A DNA stretch of 64,000 nt. Origin: Flavobacteriaceae bacterium. GTDB taxonomy: Bacteria; Bacteroidota; Bacteroidia; Flavobacteriales; Flavobacteriaceae. The stretch lies in NCBI GenBank assembly GCA_014238425.1, contig JABABD010000040.1, positions 124,001-188,000 on the forward strand, written 5' to 3'. Positions within the stretch are counted from its first letter, which is position 1, and the number at the start of each line of letters is the position of its first letter. Under the pieces are notes generated by a model. That model did no database searches. It was not told the origin of the DNA and saw nothing but the letters and a program-made list of their open reading frames with translations. The position numbers and the translations under genes were made by a program. Shown one piece after another: positions 36,779 to 47,257 of the stretch.

Positions 36779-36811
36779 CAAATATTGCAACAGAAAAATT
36801 TAATATCCAAA
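36779..36811 (-). promoter_or_regulatory. Putative promoter of the metY riboswitch transcript
   Basis: On the minus strand TTTG (36811-36808), a 21-nt spacer and AATATTTG (36786-36779) fit the Bacteroidota pattern TTTG-N19-21-TAnnTTTG with one mismatch. Its predicted start lies about 20 nt before the aptamer, as expected. The rest of the 36343-36855 gap holds the riboswitch, terminator and inverted repeat listed separately. Confidence 0.5.
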
Positions 36812-36855
36812 CTTTTTTGAATAATTATGATTTTTTTATCAAATCATTAAAAAGA

Positions 36856-38400
36856 CTATCTAAATTCTGCTAGATATTTATTCTTGATGATTTCTGCTAC
36901 TGGTTTATTCTCAATCTTACTTTCAAGCCAGGAGATAACATCTAAATATAAAAAAGCGCGTCGTTCGTACGGGTGGTCTTCATATACTTTGAGCTTTCCA
37001 TGTAGGTCTTTAAAGGCTTTTTTAAGGTCATGCGGATAAATATTTTCAAGACCTTTAATAAACTTGATCATCTCTTTTTGTACTTCGTGCAAATCATTCA
37101 TCTTAATTAAGAACTTATAGGTGCTTCTTAAAAGCGTTTCCAAATGATAGTCCAGGCCAGCCTCATAATGCGCAACGAGATTTAAGACACGTGAGAAACA
37201 CAATAAGTCCTCGCGCATAGTCAAGGTTCTATTAGATATGATTTTGTTTAAATAAAAAATGCATTCCTTATTATTACCAGCTCCAAAATGTAAGCTTGCA
37301 AACTTGTAATAGAACGTCATGGTATGGTGCTCATCTATTCGACTTCTATATTCATTTAATTCTTTTTCTATTTCAGGAATTATTTTCAGGCCTTCATGAA
37401 AACTTCCATCAATAAAATATAAATTGATCTTATTTAAATTAAGGTAAAGAAATGAGAGCGCTTCAACATTTTCATCTTTATGAAAAGATGTGTCGGTTAA
37501 CATAGTTCCCAATCTAAACAGAGTTTCTTCGAATTTTTCGCGATTCTTAATAAAGAATAATGACTCCAATAGATAATTGTTTCCTTTTAAGAAAAACACA
37601 GGGTTCAAATTAATCATCTTCGGATTATCATAAAAGAGTTGTACCCACTTTGTGGCATACTTATAACAGTTTTTAAAATCTTGCATTAAGAAACTATACC
37701 ATAAATAGGCCTTATAAAGCCAGAGTTTTTCTCTAAATCCAAGATTTTTTATATTATACTTGGGTAATTGCTTATTGAAGTAGCTTGTTACTCTTTCGCT
37801 CTCATCTTCATTCTTGACATATCCAGTTTTTAAGAAAATACCATAAAGTTGTAAAGAAAGATTTGATAGCTTACTAGTGATAACGTTGGCTTCACTCAAT
37901 TCTTTGGCTTGAATCGTCAATTCATCAGCACGACCACTAATACTCCTAGTAATATATTGAGATTCAATAATCTTCTCAAGCTCTACAATTTCATAAGCCA
38001 AGTTCTTTTCTTCATTATGGATGGCTGTTTCTTTAGATTTATCTAAAATTTTTAAACTTTGCTTATAGAGTCCTTTATGATAGAGAATGGATGCAAAATC
38101 CAATTGTTCACGTATTTGAGAACGGATATTCTGATGAGATGGATTTAACTTTAAGCTAATAAGAATCTGCTTATATAAATGTGCCTTTACATTAGCCAAT
38201 TGTTGTTTTTTTACAACTTTCGTCTTTAATATAGCTGCTTCATCATAACCAGATGACTTATCCAGAATATTGAAAAGATTCAAAAATTTAGAGTCCGTAT
38301 TAACACCTAATCGGCCAACATATAATTTGAATTGTCTTTTTTCAGATTTGGTCAGTGATTTTACTAACAAGAAGAGATTATCTTTTTGATCTTTAGTCAT
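36856..38400 (-). CDS. Conserved alpha-helical repeat (TPR-like) protein of unknown function
   Basis: 514 aa, almost entirely predicted helical, with repeated paired-helix units such as ILYHKGLYKQSLKILDKSKE near residue 110 and YLNKIISNRTLTM near 385. There is no signal peptide or membrane segment, so it is cytosolic. The N-terminus (LVKSLTKSEKRQFKLYVGR) is a motif I associate with an unnamed Bacteroidota protein group. No catalytic motif is seen. It is divergent from leuA across 148 bp; the link, if any, is unknown. Confidence 0.75.
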   Translation of the reverse strand: MTKDQKDNLFLLVKSLTKSEKRQFKLYVGRLGVNTDSKFLNLFNILDKSSGYDEAAILKTKVVKKQQLANVKAHLYKQILISLKLNPSHQNIRSQIREQLDFASILYHKGLYKQSLKILDKSKETAIHNEEKNLAYEIVELEKIIESQYITRSISGRADELTIQAKELSEANVITSKLSNLSLQLYGIFLKTGYVKNEDESERVTSYFNKQLPKYNIKNLGFREKLWLYKAYLWYSFLMQDFKNCYKYATKWVQLFYDNPKMINLNPVFFLKGNNYLLESLFFIKNREKFEETLFRLGTMLTDTSFHKDENVEALSFLYLNLNKINLYFIDGSFHEGLKIIPEIEKELNEYRSRIDEHHTMTFYYKFASLHFGAGNNKECIFYLNKIISNRTLTMREDLLCFSRVLNLVAHYEAGLDYHLETLLRSTYKFLIKMNDLHEVQKEMIKFIKGLENIYPHDLKKAFKDLHGKLKVYEDHPYERRAFLYLDVISWLESKIENKPVAEIIKNKYLAEFR

Positions 38401-38548
38401 CTAGCAATTTTATCATTACAACACTCATTATCAGATATTTATAATATTATTTTTACGTTGAACATCGTAATTCAAAATAATACTAACGGCAGATATATCT
38501 TACCAAAATATAAATTCGTATTACAACAGAAAAATATATTTCAAAATA

Positions 38549-39724
38549 ATGTCAAAAGACGCAGTCAAAATTTTCGATACAACACTGAGAGACGGAGAAC
38601 AGGTTCCTGGTTGTAAACTTAATACGGATCAAAAACTTGTTATCGCTAGACAACTTGATGAACTTGGTGTTGATGTTATTGAAGCAGGTTTTCCTGTATC
38701 AAGCCCAGGAGATTTTCTTTCGGTAACAGAGATTTCCAAGGTCGTTAAAAACGCTACTGTATGTGGCCTCACAAGAGCTGTTGAAAATGACATAAAAGTA
38801 GCAGCAGAAGCACTCAAAAATGCTGTGACTCCTAGGATTCATACTGGCATAGGGACTTCAGATTCTCATATCAAGCATAAATTCAATGCCTCGCAAGATG
38901 ATATTATTGAACGTGCCGTTGGTGCCGTTTCTCTTGCAAAATCATTTGTAGAAGATGTTGAGTTTTATGCGGAAGATGCTGGGCGTACTGATAATGACTA
39001 TTTGGCAAAGGTATGTGAAGCAGTCATTAAAGCTGGTGCTACTGTTTTAAACATTCCTGATACTACAGGGTATTGTTTACCAAGTGAATACGGCGCAAAA
39101 ATAAAGTACCTAAAAGAAAATGTAAAAGGAATTGATAAGGCTATTTTATCTTGTCATTGTCATAATGATCTTGGACTAGCAACCGCAAACTCTATAGAAG
39201 GGGTGATTAATGGTGCGCGTCAAATAGAATGTACTATTAATGGTATCGGGGAACGTGCAGGAAACACCTCTTTAGAAGAAGTTGTCATGATATTAAAACA
39301 ACATCCGTATCTAGATCTGGACACCAATATTAATACCTCTATGCTTTATGGCTTAAGTCAATTGGTTTCAGATAGCATGGGTGTTTATGTACAACCTAAT
39401 AAAGCCATTGTTGGTGCTAATGCTTTTGCTCACAGCTCTGGCATTCATCAAGATGGTGTGATCAAAAATCGTGAAACTTATGAAATTATAAATCCAAAAG
39501 ATGTTGGGGTTACAGAATCGGCTATTGTTTTAACTGCTCGTAGTGGTAGGGCTGCTTTAGCTTATCGCGCTAAAAAAGTAGGTTATGAATTAACCAAACT
39601 TCAATTGGATTCTGTATATCAAAACTTCTTGAGTTTTGCTGATAAAAAGAAAGAAATACAAGATAACGATATTCATCAAATTATCGAGACGAGTGGTGTC
39701 TACGAACAAATAATATCTGCTTAG
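38549..39724 (+). CDS. leuA: 2-isopropylmalate synthase
   Basis: Condenses acetyl-CoA and 2-oxoisovalerate, first step of leucine synthesis. 391 aa. The TIM-barrel motifs are visible: [16 protein letters not shown] near residue 9, [11 protein letters not shown], the metal-binding [13 protein letters not shown] near residue 205, [15 protein letters not shown] near 233 and [13 protein letters not shown] near 290. It is shorter than the 500-aa type because the C-terminal leucine-binding regulatory domain is absent, so feedback control by leucine may be missing. No leader peptide is present upstream. Confidence 0.94.
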   Translation: MSKDAVKIFDTTLRDGEQVPGCKLNTDQKLVIARQLDELGVDVIEAGFPVSSPGDFLSVTEISKVVKNATVCGLTRAVENDIKVAAEALKNAVTPRIHTGIGTSDSHIKHKFNASQDDIIERAVGAVSLAKSFVEDVEFYAEDAGRTDNDYLAKVCEAVIKAGATVLNIPDTTGYCLPSEYGAKIKYLKENVKGIDKAILSCHCHNDLGLATANSIEGVINGARQIECTINGIGERAGNTSLEEVVMILKQHPYLDLDTNINTSMLYGLSQLVSDSMGVYVQPNKAIVGANAFAHSSGIHQDGVIKNRETYEIINPKDVGVTESAIVLTARSGRAALAYRAKKVGYELTKLQLDSVYQNFLSFADKKKEIQDNDIHQIIETSGVYEQIISA

Positions 39725-41107
39725 ATGGGAAAAACATTATTTGATAAAGTTTGGGATGCGCATGTAGTCGATGTCATTGAAAATGGACCACAAGTTCTTT
39801 ATATAGATAAACATCTAATTCATGAAGTTACAAGTCCGCAGGCATTTAACGAATTGAGAGAACGGCATATTCCACTTTTTCGACCGGATAAGGTGGTAGC
39901 AACTGCAGATCACAATACACCAACGATAAATCAGCATCTTCCCATTAAAGATGCGCTTTCAAGGAATCAACTGCAACAGTTAACAGAAAACTGCAAAGAA
40001 AATAACATCACACTTTATGGTTTAGGCCATAAATACAATGGTATTGTTCATGTAATGGCACCTGAGCTCGGTATTACACAGCCGGGTATGACGATTGTTT
40101 GTGGTGATAGCCACACATCAACGCACGGTGCTTTTGGTTCCATAGCTTTTGGTATTGGTACAAGTCAAGTAGCGCAAGTATTTGCTAGTCAATGTTTGCT
40201 TCTTAAAAAACCAAAAAGTCTACGAGTTACAGTAAATGGAACTTTAAAAAATGGTGTGCTCTCAAAAGATGTCATCTTATATATCATTTCCAAAATCGGT
40301 ACGAATGCTGGTACGGGTTATTTCTGTGAATATGCAGGCGATGTGTTTGAAAACATGAGTATGGAAGGACGCATGACAGTTTGTAATATGAGTATAGAAA
40401 TGGGCGCTCGTGGTGGCATGATAGCTCCAGATCAAATGACTATCGACTATGTTTCAGGAAGAGAATTCGCACCTAAAGGAAAAGATTTAGAAAACAAAAT
40501 TGCCTATTGGAAAACACTCCCAACAGATGACGATGCTGTTTTCGACAAAGAGTATCATTTTGATGCTGCAGATATCGCACCAATGGTTACATACGGGACT
40601 AATCCAGGAATGGGTATTAAAATTAGTGGTCATATTCCAAATGATGATTCCGATTCTTTTAAAAAATCGCTAAAATATATGGGATTCTCTCAAGGTGAAT
40701 CTCTCATCAACAAACCTATTAATTATGTATTTATAGGGAGTTGTACGAATTCCAGAATTGAGGATTTTAGAGTCGTAGCAGAATATATAAAAGGAAAACA
40801 AAAAGCAATAAATGTCAATGCATTAATAGTTCCTGGCTCCCAACAAGTAGCACAACAAATACAAGAAGAAGGTCTTTCCACAATATTCGAAAATTCCGGA
40901 TTTGAGTTACGTCAACCAGGTTGTTCTGCTTGTTTGGCCATGAACGACGATAAGATTCCGCAAGGAGAATATTGTGTTTCTACATCTAATAGAAATTTTG
41001 AAGGCAGGCAAGGTCAAGGCGCACGTACTATTTTAGCAAGTCCTTTGGTTGCAGCAGCAACAGCAATTGAGGGTAAGATCATTGACATTACAAAACAGTT
41101 GAATTAA
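39725..41107 (+). CDS. leuC: 3-isopropylmalate dehydratase large subunit
   Basis: Aconitase-family 4Fe-4S enzyme. 460 aa. Cluster ligands are the Cys in [14 protein letters not shown] near residue 337 and the pair in [12 protein letters not shown] near residue 397; [12 protein letters not shown] near residue 133 is the substrate-binding signature. The start is adjacent to the leuA stop, and leuD follows after 1 nt. With LeuD it isomerises 2- to 3-isopropylmalate. Confidence 0.98.
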   Translation: MGKTLFDKVWDAHVVDVIENGPQVLYIDKHLIHEVTSPQAFNELRERHIPLFRPDKVVATADHNTPTINQHLPIKDALSRNQLQQLTENCKENNITLYGLGHKYNGIVHVMAPELGITQPGMTIVCGDSHTSTHGAFGSIAFGIGTSQVAQVFASQCLLLKKPKSLRVTVNGTLKNGVLSKDVILYIISKIGTNAGTGYFCEYAGDVFENMSMEGRMTVCNMSIEMGARGGMIAPDQMTIDYVSGREFAPKGKDLENKIAYWKTLPTDDDAVFDKEYHFDAADIAPMVTYGTNPGMGIKISGHIPNDDSDSFKKSLKYMGFSQGESLINKPINYVFIGSCTNSRIEDFRVVAEYIKGKQKAINVNALIVPGSQQVAQQIQEEGLSTIFENSGFELRQPGCSACLAMNDDKIPQGEYCVSTSNRNFEGRQGQGARTILASPLVAAATAIEGKIIDITKQLN

Positions 41108-41108
41108 A

Positions 41109-41687
41109 ATGAACCCGTTCAAAACACTTATATCAAGAGCAATTCCTTTACCGGTTGAAAATATCGATACGGATCAAATAATTCCTGCACGTTTTTTAAA
41201 AGCAACAGATAAAAAAGGGTTCGGCGAAAACTTATTTCGAGATTGGCGTTACGAAAAAAATGGAAGCCCTAACGACACCTTTATTCTTAACAACTCTAAA
41301 TATAGAGGCGACATATTAGTTGCGGGCGATAATTTTGGTTGTGGATCTAGTCGCGAACATGCTGCATGGGCATTAGTAGATTATGGATTTAAAGTTATCA
41401 TCTCAAGTTTTTTTGCAGATATTTTTAAAGGCAATGCTTTGAACAATGGCTTATTGCCAATTCAAGTATCAGAAGGGTTCTTGAAGAGTTTGTTGAACCA
41501 TGTTGAAAATAATCCGATGTCAGAATTGACCATCAACCTTGAAGAACAAACATTAAAAACCGCTATTGGAACTATCGATTTCGAAATAGATCCATATAAA
41601 AAATTATGTATGATCAATGGTCATGATGACATTGATTTCTTGATTAGTAAAAAAGATAAAATAGAAGCCTTTGAGGCCAACTTATAG
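41109..41687 (+). CDS. leuD: 3-isopropylmalate dehydratase small subunit
   Basis: 192-aa swivelling aconitase domain. [13 protein letters not shown] near residue 20 and [16 protein letters not shown] near residue 72 are diagnostic. It completes the LeuCD heterodimer. Spacing to both neighbours is 1 nt, indicating a tight operon. Confidence 0.98.
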   Translation: MNPFKTLISRAIPLPVENIDTDQIIPARFLKATDKKGFGENLFRDWRYEKNGSPNDTFILNNSKYRGDILVAGDNFGCGSSREHAAWALVDYGFKVIISSFFADIFKGNALNNGLLPIQVSEGFLKSLLNHVENNPMSELTINLEEQTLKTAIGTIDFEIDPYKKLCMINGHDDIDFLISKKDKIEAFEANL

Positions 41688-41688
41688 T

Positions 41689-42804
41689 ATGACATTTAAC
41701 ATCGCAATTTTACCAGGAGACGGTATTGGACCAGAAGTTATAGCCCAAGCAAAAAAAGCATTGGACGCCATAGCTGATATATATAATCATACTTTCATCT
41801 ATCGCGAAGCCCTTATGGGTGCTATCGCAATTGATCAAACAGGAAATCCATTACCTGAAGAAACGATTGATATTTGCGAAGATTCAGATGCTATTCTGTT
41901 TGGTGCTATTGGAGATCCAAAATACGATAATGATCCAAAGGCCAAGGTGCGACCAGAGCAAGGCTTACTCAGGTTACGCAAACAACTTGGCCTTTTTTGT
42001 AACATACGTCCTGTGAAGGCGTACGATAAACTTATAGATAAATCCCCTTTAAAACGCCATATTATTAGTGGCACAGACATATCAATTTATCGAGAGTTAA
42101 CAGGTGGTATTTACTTTGGTGAAAAAACACTGAGTGAGGACGGAACCGTGGCTACTGATGGATGCTCTTACTCCGTAGAAGAAATAGAACGCATTGCACA
42201 TCTAGCATTTAAAGCTGCGCAAGAAAGACGTAATAAACTCACATTGGTCGATAAGGCTAATGTATTAGAAACATCGCGATTATGGCGTAGAGTAGTGACC
42301 GAAATGGCACCCCAATACCCTGATGTAACATTAGACTTTTTGTTTGTAGACAATGCCGCCATGCAAATAATACTCAACCCTAAACAGTTTGATGTGATCT
42401 TAACAGAAAATCTTTTTGGTGATATTATTAGTGACGAAGCCAGTGTGATTGGTGGGTCCATAGGCTTACTAGCATCAGCTTCAGTTGGTAAAGACAATGC
42501 ATTATTTGAACCCATTCATGGATCCTTCCCTCAAGCAACAGGAAAAGACATTGCTAATCCGTTAGCCTCTATATTATCTGCTGCCATGTTATTGACGCAT
42601 TTAGGACTTAATGAGGAGGCAAATGCTATCGAACGCGCTGTACAAAAATCATTAGAATTAGAAATTACAACCGAAGATATCAACCCAGACAAACCCTTTA
42701 GCACGTCTAAAGTAGGTGACTTTATTGAAGATTACATCCTCAATCAAGAGGACAGTAATTTTAACTTCACGAATGTACATATGGGTCAAAGCACTATTAT
42801 TTAA
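41689..42804 (+). CDS. leuB: 3-isopropylmalate dehydrogenase
   Basis: NAD-dependent oxidative decarboxylation of 3-isopropylmalate. From the ATG at 41689 (MTFNIAILPGDGIGPEV) it is 371 aa; the longer frame from 41671 would overlap leuD and add six non-conserved residues, so it is rejected. Motifs: AILFGAIGDPKYD, LRLRKQLGLFCNIRPVK, RELTGGIYFGEK near residue 137 and NLFGDIISDEAS near 245. It is the last gene of leuACDB. Confidence 0.96.
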   Translation: MTFNIAILPGDGIGPEVIAQAKKALDAIADIYNHTFIYREALMGAIAIDQTGNPLPEETIDICEDSDAILFGAIGDPKYDNDPKAKVRPEQGLLRLRKQLGLFCNIRPVKAYDKLIDKSPLKRHIISGTDISIYRELTGGIYFGEKTLSEDGTVATDGCSYSVEEIERIAHLAFKAAQERRNKLTLVDKANVLETSRLWRRVVTEMAPQYPDVTLDFLFVDNAAMQIILNPKQFDVILTENLFGDIISDEASVIGGSIGLLASASVGKDNALFEPIHGSFPQATGKDIANPLASILSAAMLLTHLGLNEEANAIERAVQKSLELEITTEDINPDKPFSTSKVGDFIEDYILNQEDSNFNFTNVHMGQSTII

Positions 42805-42819
42805 CTTCATTAGATAATA

Positions 42820-42875
42820 GATTAATTATTGTTTAGTAAGAGGCACCTGCGAAAGTGGGTGCTTTTTTGATTAAT
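42820..42875 (+). terminator. Intrinsic terminator of the leu operon (repeat copy 1)
   Basis: GCACCTGC (42843-42850), the GNRA loop GAAA, and GTGGGTGC (42855-42862) form an 8-bp stem with two G-U pairs, followed by six T. The 56-nt region from GATTAATTA to GATTA resembles the region at 44465-44520 on the other side of the decarboxylase gene. Confidence 0.85.
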
Positions 42876-42911
42876 GGGTTTCAAGGAAATCTTTGTAGTA
42901 AGGATAATCCC

Positions 42912-44345
42912 TTATCCTATTTTTTGCATGACTTTTTCAATCATGGCTATGGCCTTTTCAATAGTTTCTATTTTGGTCCTAAAAGACAAAGGGGCCATCC
43001 GTATCACAAACTTACCACTAATCTTAGTAGAACTTAAAAACACGTCACCATCCTTATGAATCTCCTGCAACAGTCTTTCGTTGAATTCATTTTCGGTGTC
43101 ACCCTCAGTTGGATACCAAAAATAGCTTACCGATAAGTCGGGTTCTGGACCAACTTTAAACCCAATTTCAACTAATCGATTCCTAAAATATTGGGCCAGC
43201 AACAATTTTTCTTCTAAGCATGCAATAAATGGTGCTATACCATGAAGTTGCAAGGGCAACCATAAACGCAAACTTCTAAAATGCTTGGTTAATTCTGGAG
43301 AGACATCGGCTGGATTTAAAGGAGAATCATCGGAAACGGCATCTTGCATATAATTAGCATGATACCTATGAGATTTATAAACAGCCTCCTTATCTTTTAC
43401 TAGTACAGCACCCAATCCATATGGCAAAAACAATCCCTTATGAGGATCGACCACTAGTGAATCTGCTGTTTCAATACCTCTAAAAGCCTCTTTTTTACTA
43501 TCTACGAGTATAAAAAAACCTCCGTAAGCCGCGTCAATATGGTACCATAGATTATTTTGCCTCGCTATTTGCCCTAGTTCATCTAAAGGATCAATAGCTC
43601 CAGTATCAGTTGTTCCAGCAGAAGCAATCACCATAAATGGGTTTAATCCATTGGCAATATCAGTATCGATTTTGGCTTGCAAGTCCGCTGGAATGATACG
43701 AGAACCGCCATCCAGTTCTAGATGATTTATAATAACATCTTCTAGCCCAATGATGCGTAAGGCCTTATTAATACAATGATGTACTTGTGGGCTAACATAA
43801 ATAACGCTTTTTGTAATGCGATCGTTCTTGATACTATGTTTATCACGTGCTGCTGTTAAAGCAATTAAATTGGCAATGGAACCTCCAGAAGATAAATTCC
43901 CGATGGCCGATTTAGGGAATCCAAAAATGTCTTTCATCCAATCCAAAAGTTCTAATTCAACAGCAACGCCACCTGGAGAGGAGTAATTAACGCCCACATA
44001 TTCATTAGTAATGTCGGCCAAATAATCTGCTAATGCCGACGTGTAAATTCCGCCGCCAGGTATATACCCTAAATGCCCTCCAGAAGCTGCATTAATGCCT
44101 TTTGAGGCAATCTCTTTCGCATAAAGGGCGAGTATGGCCTTTATGGATTTTTGCTCATTGGATATTTTGAACGCATCAGGTGAGGCTTGTTCGTTAGAGA
44201 ACGCCTTGGTCTTGGGTAGGTTATTAATAAACCTATTTGCATAAGCATTGACTTCTGAAAAATAGCTATTTCGCTCTTCTTCATTGGGTTCTAGAGCTTC
44301 GGAAATCTTTTGTAACTCAAGAATCTTCTTTTTCAGGTCTCTCAC
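42912..44345 (-). CDS. PLP-dependent group II decarboxylase
   Basis: 477 aa of the aromatic-L-amino-acid/glutamate/diaminobutyrate decarboxylase superfamily. The PLP lysine is in LVVDPHKGLFLPYG near residue 300, with HIDAAYGGFF before it, GNLSSGGSIANLIAL near 150 and VIYVSPQVHHCINKA near 185. Substrate cannot be set from these motifs; aromatic amino acids are common for the family. It is monocistronic, and its bracketing by similar terminator segments makes it look like an insertion between leuB and argH. Confidence 0.85.
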   Translation of the reverse strand: MRDLKKKILELQKISEALEPNEEERNSYFSEVNAYANRFINNLPKTKAFSNEQASPDAFKISNEQKSIKAILALYAKEIASKGINAASGGHLGYIPGGGIYTSALADYLADITNEYVGVNYSSPGGVAVELELLDWMKDIFGFPKSAIGNLSSGGSIANLIALTAARDKHSIKNDRITKSVIYVSPQVHHCINKALRIIGLEDVIINHLELDGGSRIIPADLQAKIDTDIANGLNPFMVIASAGTTDTGAIDPLDELGQIARQNNLWYHIDAAYGGFFILVDSKKEAFRGIETADSLVVDPHKGLFLPYGLGAVLVKDKEAVYKSHRYHANYMQDAVSDDSPLNPADVSPELTKHFRSLRLWLPLQLHGIAPFIACLEEKLLLAQYFRNRLVEIGFKVGPEPDLSVSYFWYPTEGDTENEFNERLLQEIHKDGDVFLSSTKISGKFVIRMAPLSFRTKIETIEKAIAMIEKVMQKIG

Positions 44346-44464
44346 ATTAATTGGCTTAAAATATTGAACTATAAATTTAAAGTAAATTCAGAATATGTGA
44401 TGCCATTTAGTTTTTAATATAGCTTTGATATCCTCAAAGGCAAAACACTAGTATTTAGATACTA

Positions 44465-44520
44465 GATTAATTAGTGTTTAGTAAATGAAAGCATCGGCGA
44501 GAGTAGGTCTTTTTTAATTA
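44465..44520 (+). repeat. Degenerate second copy of the leu-operon terminator region
   Basis: Aligns with 42820-42875: 18 of the first 19 positions from GATTAATTA to TTTAGTAA match, then most of the hairpin and the T-run do. The stem here (GCATCGGC GAGA GTAGGTC) is broken by substitutions. No plus-strand gene ends here, so it looks like a leftover duplicate. It ends in the argH stop codon. Confidence 0.7.
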
Positions 44521-45795
44521 AAGGTTAGGAAACTTCTCCCTTATCTTGTTTAAACACAGATTATGAATACTTCCAATATGAGTATGCTCTTTCCCTAGAT
44601 CAGGTTCGTAAGTCCCTGATTGCACTTGGTCGCCAATCTGCTTATAGGCTTCCCTAAAAGGCATCCCTTCTACTACCAAATTATTAATGCTGTCCACCGT
44701 AAATAGGTATTGATACTTTTCGTCTGTTAAATCAATATCCTTAACGATCACTTGTTGTATCGCATAATTGAAGATGTCGAGAATGTCTTTTACATCTTCA
44801 AAAGCATTAATGATATTCTCCTTTAATAACTGGAAATCTCTATGGTAACCACTTGGCAAATTATTAGTTATTAAAAGCATTTCGGTATGCAAGGCCTGAA
44901 TTTTATTGCATTTCCCTCTAATCAATTCAAATACATCAGGATTCTTTTTATGCGGCATAATACTGCTTCCTGTTGTTAGTTTATCTGGGAAACTGATGAA
45001 TCCAAAATTTTGACTCATATACAAACAGATATCCATGGCAAATCGTGACATCGTATTACACAAACCACCTAATGCATTGGCGATTGCTCGTTCGTTCTTA
45101 CCTCTGCTTAATTGAGCCGCAACAACGTTGTATTTTAAAGTTGAAAAGTTGAGTTCTTTGGTCGTAATATTTCTATCAATAGGAAAAGAACTTCCATAAC
45201 CTGCGGCAGAACCTAATGGATTTTGGTCAACAATTTTAGACACAGCATTTAATATATACACATCATCGATCAATAATTCTGCATAGGCAGAAAACCACAA
45301 TCCAAACGATGAAGGCATAGCGACTTGTAAATGCGTATAACCCGGTAGTAATTTGGTTTTGTGAGTTTCAGCAAGATTTAAAAGCGTATCGAAAAACGTC
45401 TTTGTTTTTTGATTGATCAACTCTAGGTTCTCCTTATAATACAATTGAAGTGCTACCAAAACTTGATCGTTTCTAGATCTCGCTGTGTGGATTTTTTTGC
45501 CAACGTCCCCCAATGTTTTGGTGAGTTCATGTTCAATTTTAGAATGCACATCTTCAAATTCATCTTCAATTACAAAACTTCCATTTTCAATAGATTCTGA
45601 TATAGTTTGCAAACCTGTTTTCAGTTGCTTCAGCTCGTTTGAAGTTATAATCCCAATGGATTCTAACATAATAGCATGTGCTAACGACGCTTGCACATCA
45701 TATTTTGCAATATGCATGTCGATTTCGCGGTCGTTGCCAACTGTAAACTGTTCTATTTTATTATCGATTTCAATGCCTTTATCCCAAAGTTTCAT
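44518..45795 (-). CDS. argH: Argininosuccinate lyase
   Basis: Splits argininosuccinate into arginine and fumarate. 425 aa. The superfamily signature GSSIMPHKKNPDVFELIRG near residue 276 contains the catalytic loop Ser and Lys; HTARSRNDQV near 103 and PGYTHLQVAMP near 152 supply the other active-site residues. It is shorter than the usual 450-470 aa, mainly at the C-terminus. Last gene of the arginine cluster. Confidence 0.96.
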   Translation of the reverse strand: MKLWDKGIEIDNKIEQFTVGNDREIDMHIAKYDVQASLAHAIMLESIGIITSNELKQLKTGLQTISESIENGSFVIEDEFEDVHSKIEHELTKTLGDVGKKIHTARSRNDQVLVALQLYYKENLELINQKTKTFFDTLLNLAETHKTKLLPGYTHLQVAMPSSFGLWFSAYAELLIDDVYILNAVSKIVDQNPLGSAAGYGSSFPIDRNITTKELNFSTLKYNVVAAQLSRGKNERAIANALGGLCNTMSRFAMDICLYMSQNFGFISFPDKLTTGSSIMPHKKNPDVFELIRGKCNKIQALHTEMLLITNNLPSGYHRDFQLLKENIINAFEDVKDILDIFNYAIQQVIVKDIDLTDEKYQYLFTVDSINNLVVEGMPFREAYKQIGDQVQSGTYEPDLGKEHTHIGSIHNLCLNKIREKFPNL

Positions 45796-45826
45796 GTCTT
45801 TTGTGTTTATTCGTTAATAACGTTTT

Positions 45827-45940
45827 CGTCACTTCGAGTGATTCTGACAGCGTCAGAATTTTATCGAGAAGCTTTAGATGATTAACATCTTACAAAAGTT
45901 CTCGATACAAAATTGTCTAGCAATTTCACTCGAACTGACG
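45827..45940. repeat. Variable-stem palindromic repeat pair A (argH-argE gap)
   Basis: Two half-elements in inverted order. A1 (45827-45870): CGTCACTTCGAGTG, hairpin ATTCTGAC-AGC-GTCAGAAT, TTATCGAGAA. A2 (45899-45940): TTCTCGATACA, hairpin AAATTG-TCTAG-CAATTT, CACTCGAACTGACG. The end boxes are shared with pairs B and C, but the hairpin sequences differ while staying fully paired. Confidence 0.85.
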
Positions 45941-45960
45941 AAAGTTTCATATGTGATTCT

Positions 45961-47025
45961 TTAAAGTATTTTTTCTAATAATTGTATATATAAATCTATT
46001 CCCTCTTCAATTTCAGCTATGCAAATAAATTCATCTGCCGTATGCGAGCGCGTGCTATCTCCAGGTCCCAATTTTATTGACAAACAAGACAATGTTGCTT
46101 GATCCGACAATGTTGGTGATCCATAAGTTTCTCTTCCTAATGCTATTCCAGCTTCAACCAATGGGTGATTAATGGGAATGGATGATGAATTCAATCGTAA
46201 ACTACGTGCTTCAATTGAAGAACATGGTGATTTTTCAATTAGGATTTTTGCAATGTCTTCGTTTGAGTATTGATCATTCACTCTTACATCAATCACCAAA
46301 TCGACCTCAGAAGGAACAGCATTATGCTGCTTTCCTGCATTGATTTGCGTGACCGTCATTTTCACATCTCCAAGGACTGGTGATTTCTTCTCGAATTTAA
46401 ATTCCTGAAACCATTTTAGCACATTCATAGTATTATAAATGGCATTATCAGTATTAGGGTGTGCCGCATGACTTGGCGTTCCTTTCACCTTGGCATCGAA
46501 CACAACGAGGCCTTTTTCGGCAACCGCCAAATTCATCAAAGTTGGTTCTCCTACAATGGCAACATCAATTTTTGGAATAATGGATAACATACTATTCAAT
46601 CCGTTAGGACCACTGCTTTCTTCTTCGGCAGAAGCTACCAGTACCAAATTATAGTTAAGATTCTTTTTACTGTAGAAATACGTGAATGTTGCTAATAAAG
46701 ACACCAAGCATCCACCTGCATCATTACTTCCTAGTCCGTATAGTTTTCCATCTTCTACAATAGCTTTAAGTGGGTCTTTGGTATAACCTTTATTAGGTTT
46801 TACCGTGTCGTGATGCGAATTGAGCAATAGGGTTGGTTTGCTTTCGTCAAAATGCATATTGGTTGCCCACACATTATTCTGTGTTCGCTTAAAAGGGATT
46901 TCAAAATCGGTAAACCAATGTTCTATAAGTACCGCTGTGTTTTCTTCTTCTGAAGAAAATGACTGGGTCTCGATTAAGCCTTTGAGTAATTCAATTGCCT
47001 TTTGTGTAAGTTCTTTTTGTTTCAC
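45961..47025 (-). CDS. argE: M20-family metallo-hydrolase, probable N-acyl-citrulline/ornithine deacylase
   Basis: 354-aa M20 peptidase-like zinc enzyme: NSHHDTVKP near residue 70, GSNDAGGCLVSLLA near 98 (bridging Asp), the catalytic Glu pair in ASAEEESSGPNG near 130, and GEPTLMN near 156. A lid/dimer domain occupies about 165-270. With an ArgF'-type transcarbamylase in the cluster, its likely substrate is N-acetyl- or N-succinyl-citrulline. The exact acyl group is inferred. Confidence 0.88.
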   Translation of the reverse strand: MKQKELTQKAIELLKGLIETQSFSSEEENTAVLIEHWFTDFEIPFKRTQNNVWATNMHFDESKPTLLLNSHHDTVKPNKGYTKDPLKAIVEDGKLYGLGSNDAGGCLVSLLATFTYFYSKKNLNYNLVLVASAEEESSGPNGLNSMLSIIPKIDVAIVGEPTLMNLAVAEKGLVVFDAKVKGTPSHAAHPNTDNAIYNTMNVLKWFQEFKFEKKSPVLGDVKMTVTQINAGKQHNAVPSEVDLVIDVRVNDQYSNEDIAKILIEKSPCSSIEARSLRLNSSSIPINHPLVEAGIALGRETYGSPTLSDQATLSCLSIKLGPGDSTRSHTADEFICIAEIEEGIDLYIQLLEKIL

Positions 47026-47257
47026 TTTTTAAAAGTTTTTATTCTGTTTTTATTTGTTCATTTTCTTTACTCGTCTAAAGAAAACGAACCAAAAGAAATG
47101 ATGCTTTTCCGAGGGATTTTTTCCAATTTTTGCAATCGGAAAATCTTTTGTCAAAACTTCGCGTTAGACTTCGCCTTACTGAATTTCGCAATTTTGCCAA
47201 AGCATTCTGCGGAAAAGCACTTCGATACCTCGCATCGATAATATTTAAAATATATTC
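47026..47257. other. Gene-free gap between argE and argB
   Basis: 232 bp with no supported gene. It includes a stretch (CTCGTCTAAAGAAAACGAAC and AAAAGAAATGATGC) resembling common dispersed, decayed spacer sequence in Flavobacteria, and small palindromic fragments such as TTTTCCGA...TCGGAAAA. Open frames there show no coding features. Confidence 0.5.

Noticed and set aside
38401..38548. Leucine leader peptide and attenuator before leuA
   Set aside because: No ATG-started short frame with Leu codons and no terminator hairpin is present upstream of leuA.
41671..41688. Upstream start for leuB adding six residues
   Set aside because: It overlaps leuD, and the added residues are not family-like; the ATG at 41689 gives the canonical N-terminus and 1-nt spacing.
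47026..47241. Short plus-strand frames between argE and argB as genes
   Set aside because: Composition is low-complexity and there is no recognisable domain or start context; they coincide with decayed spacer sequence.
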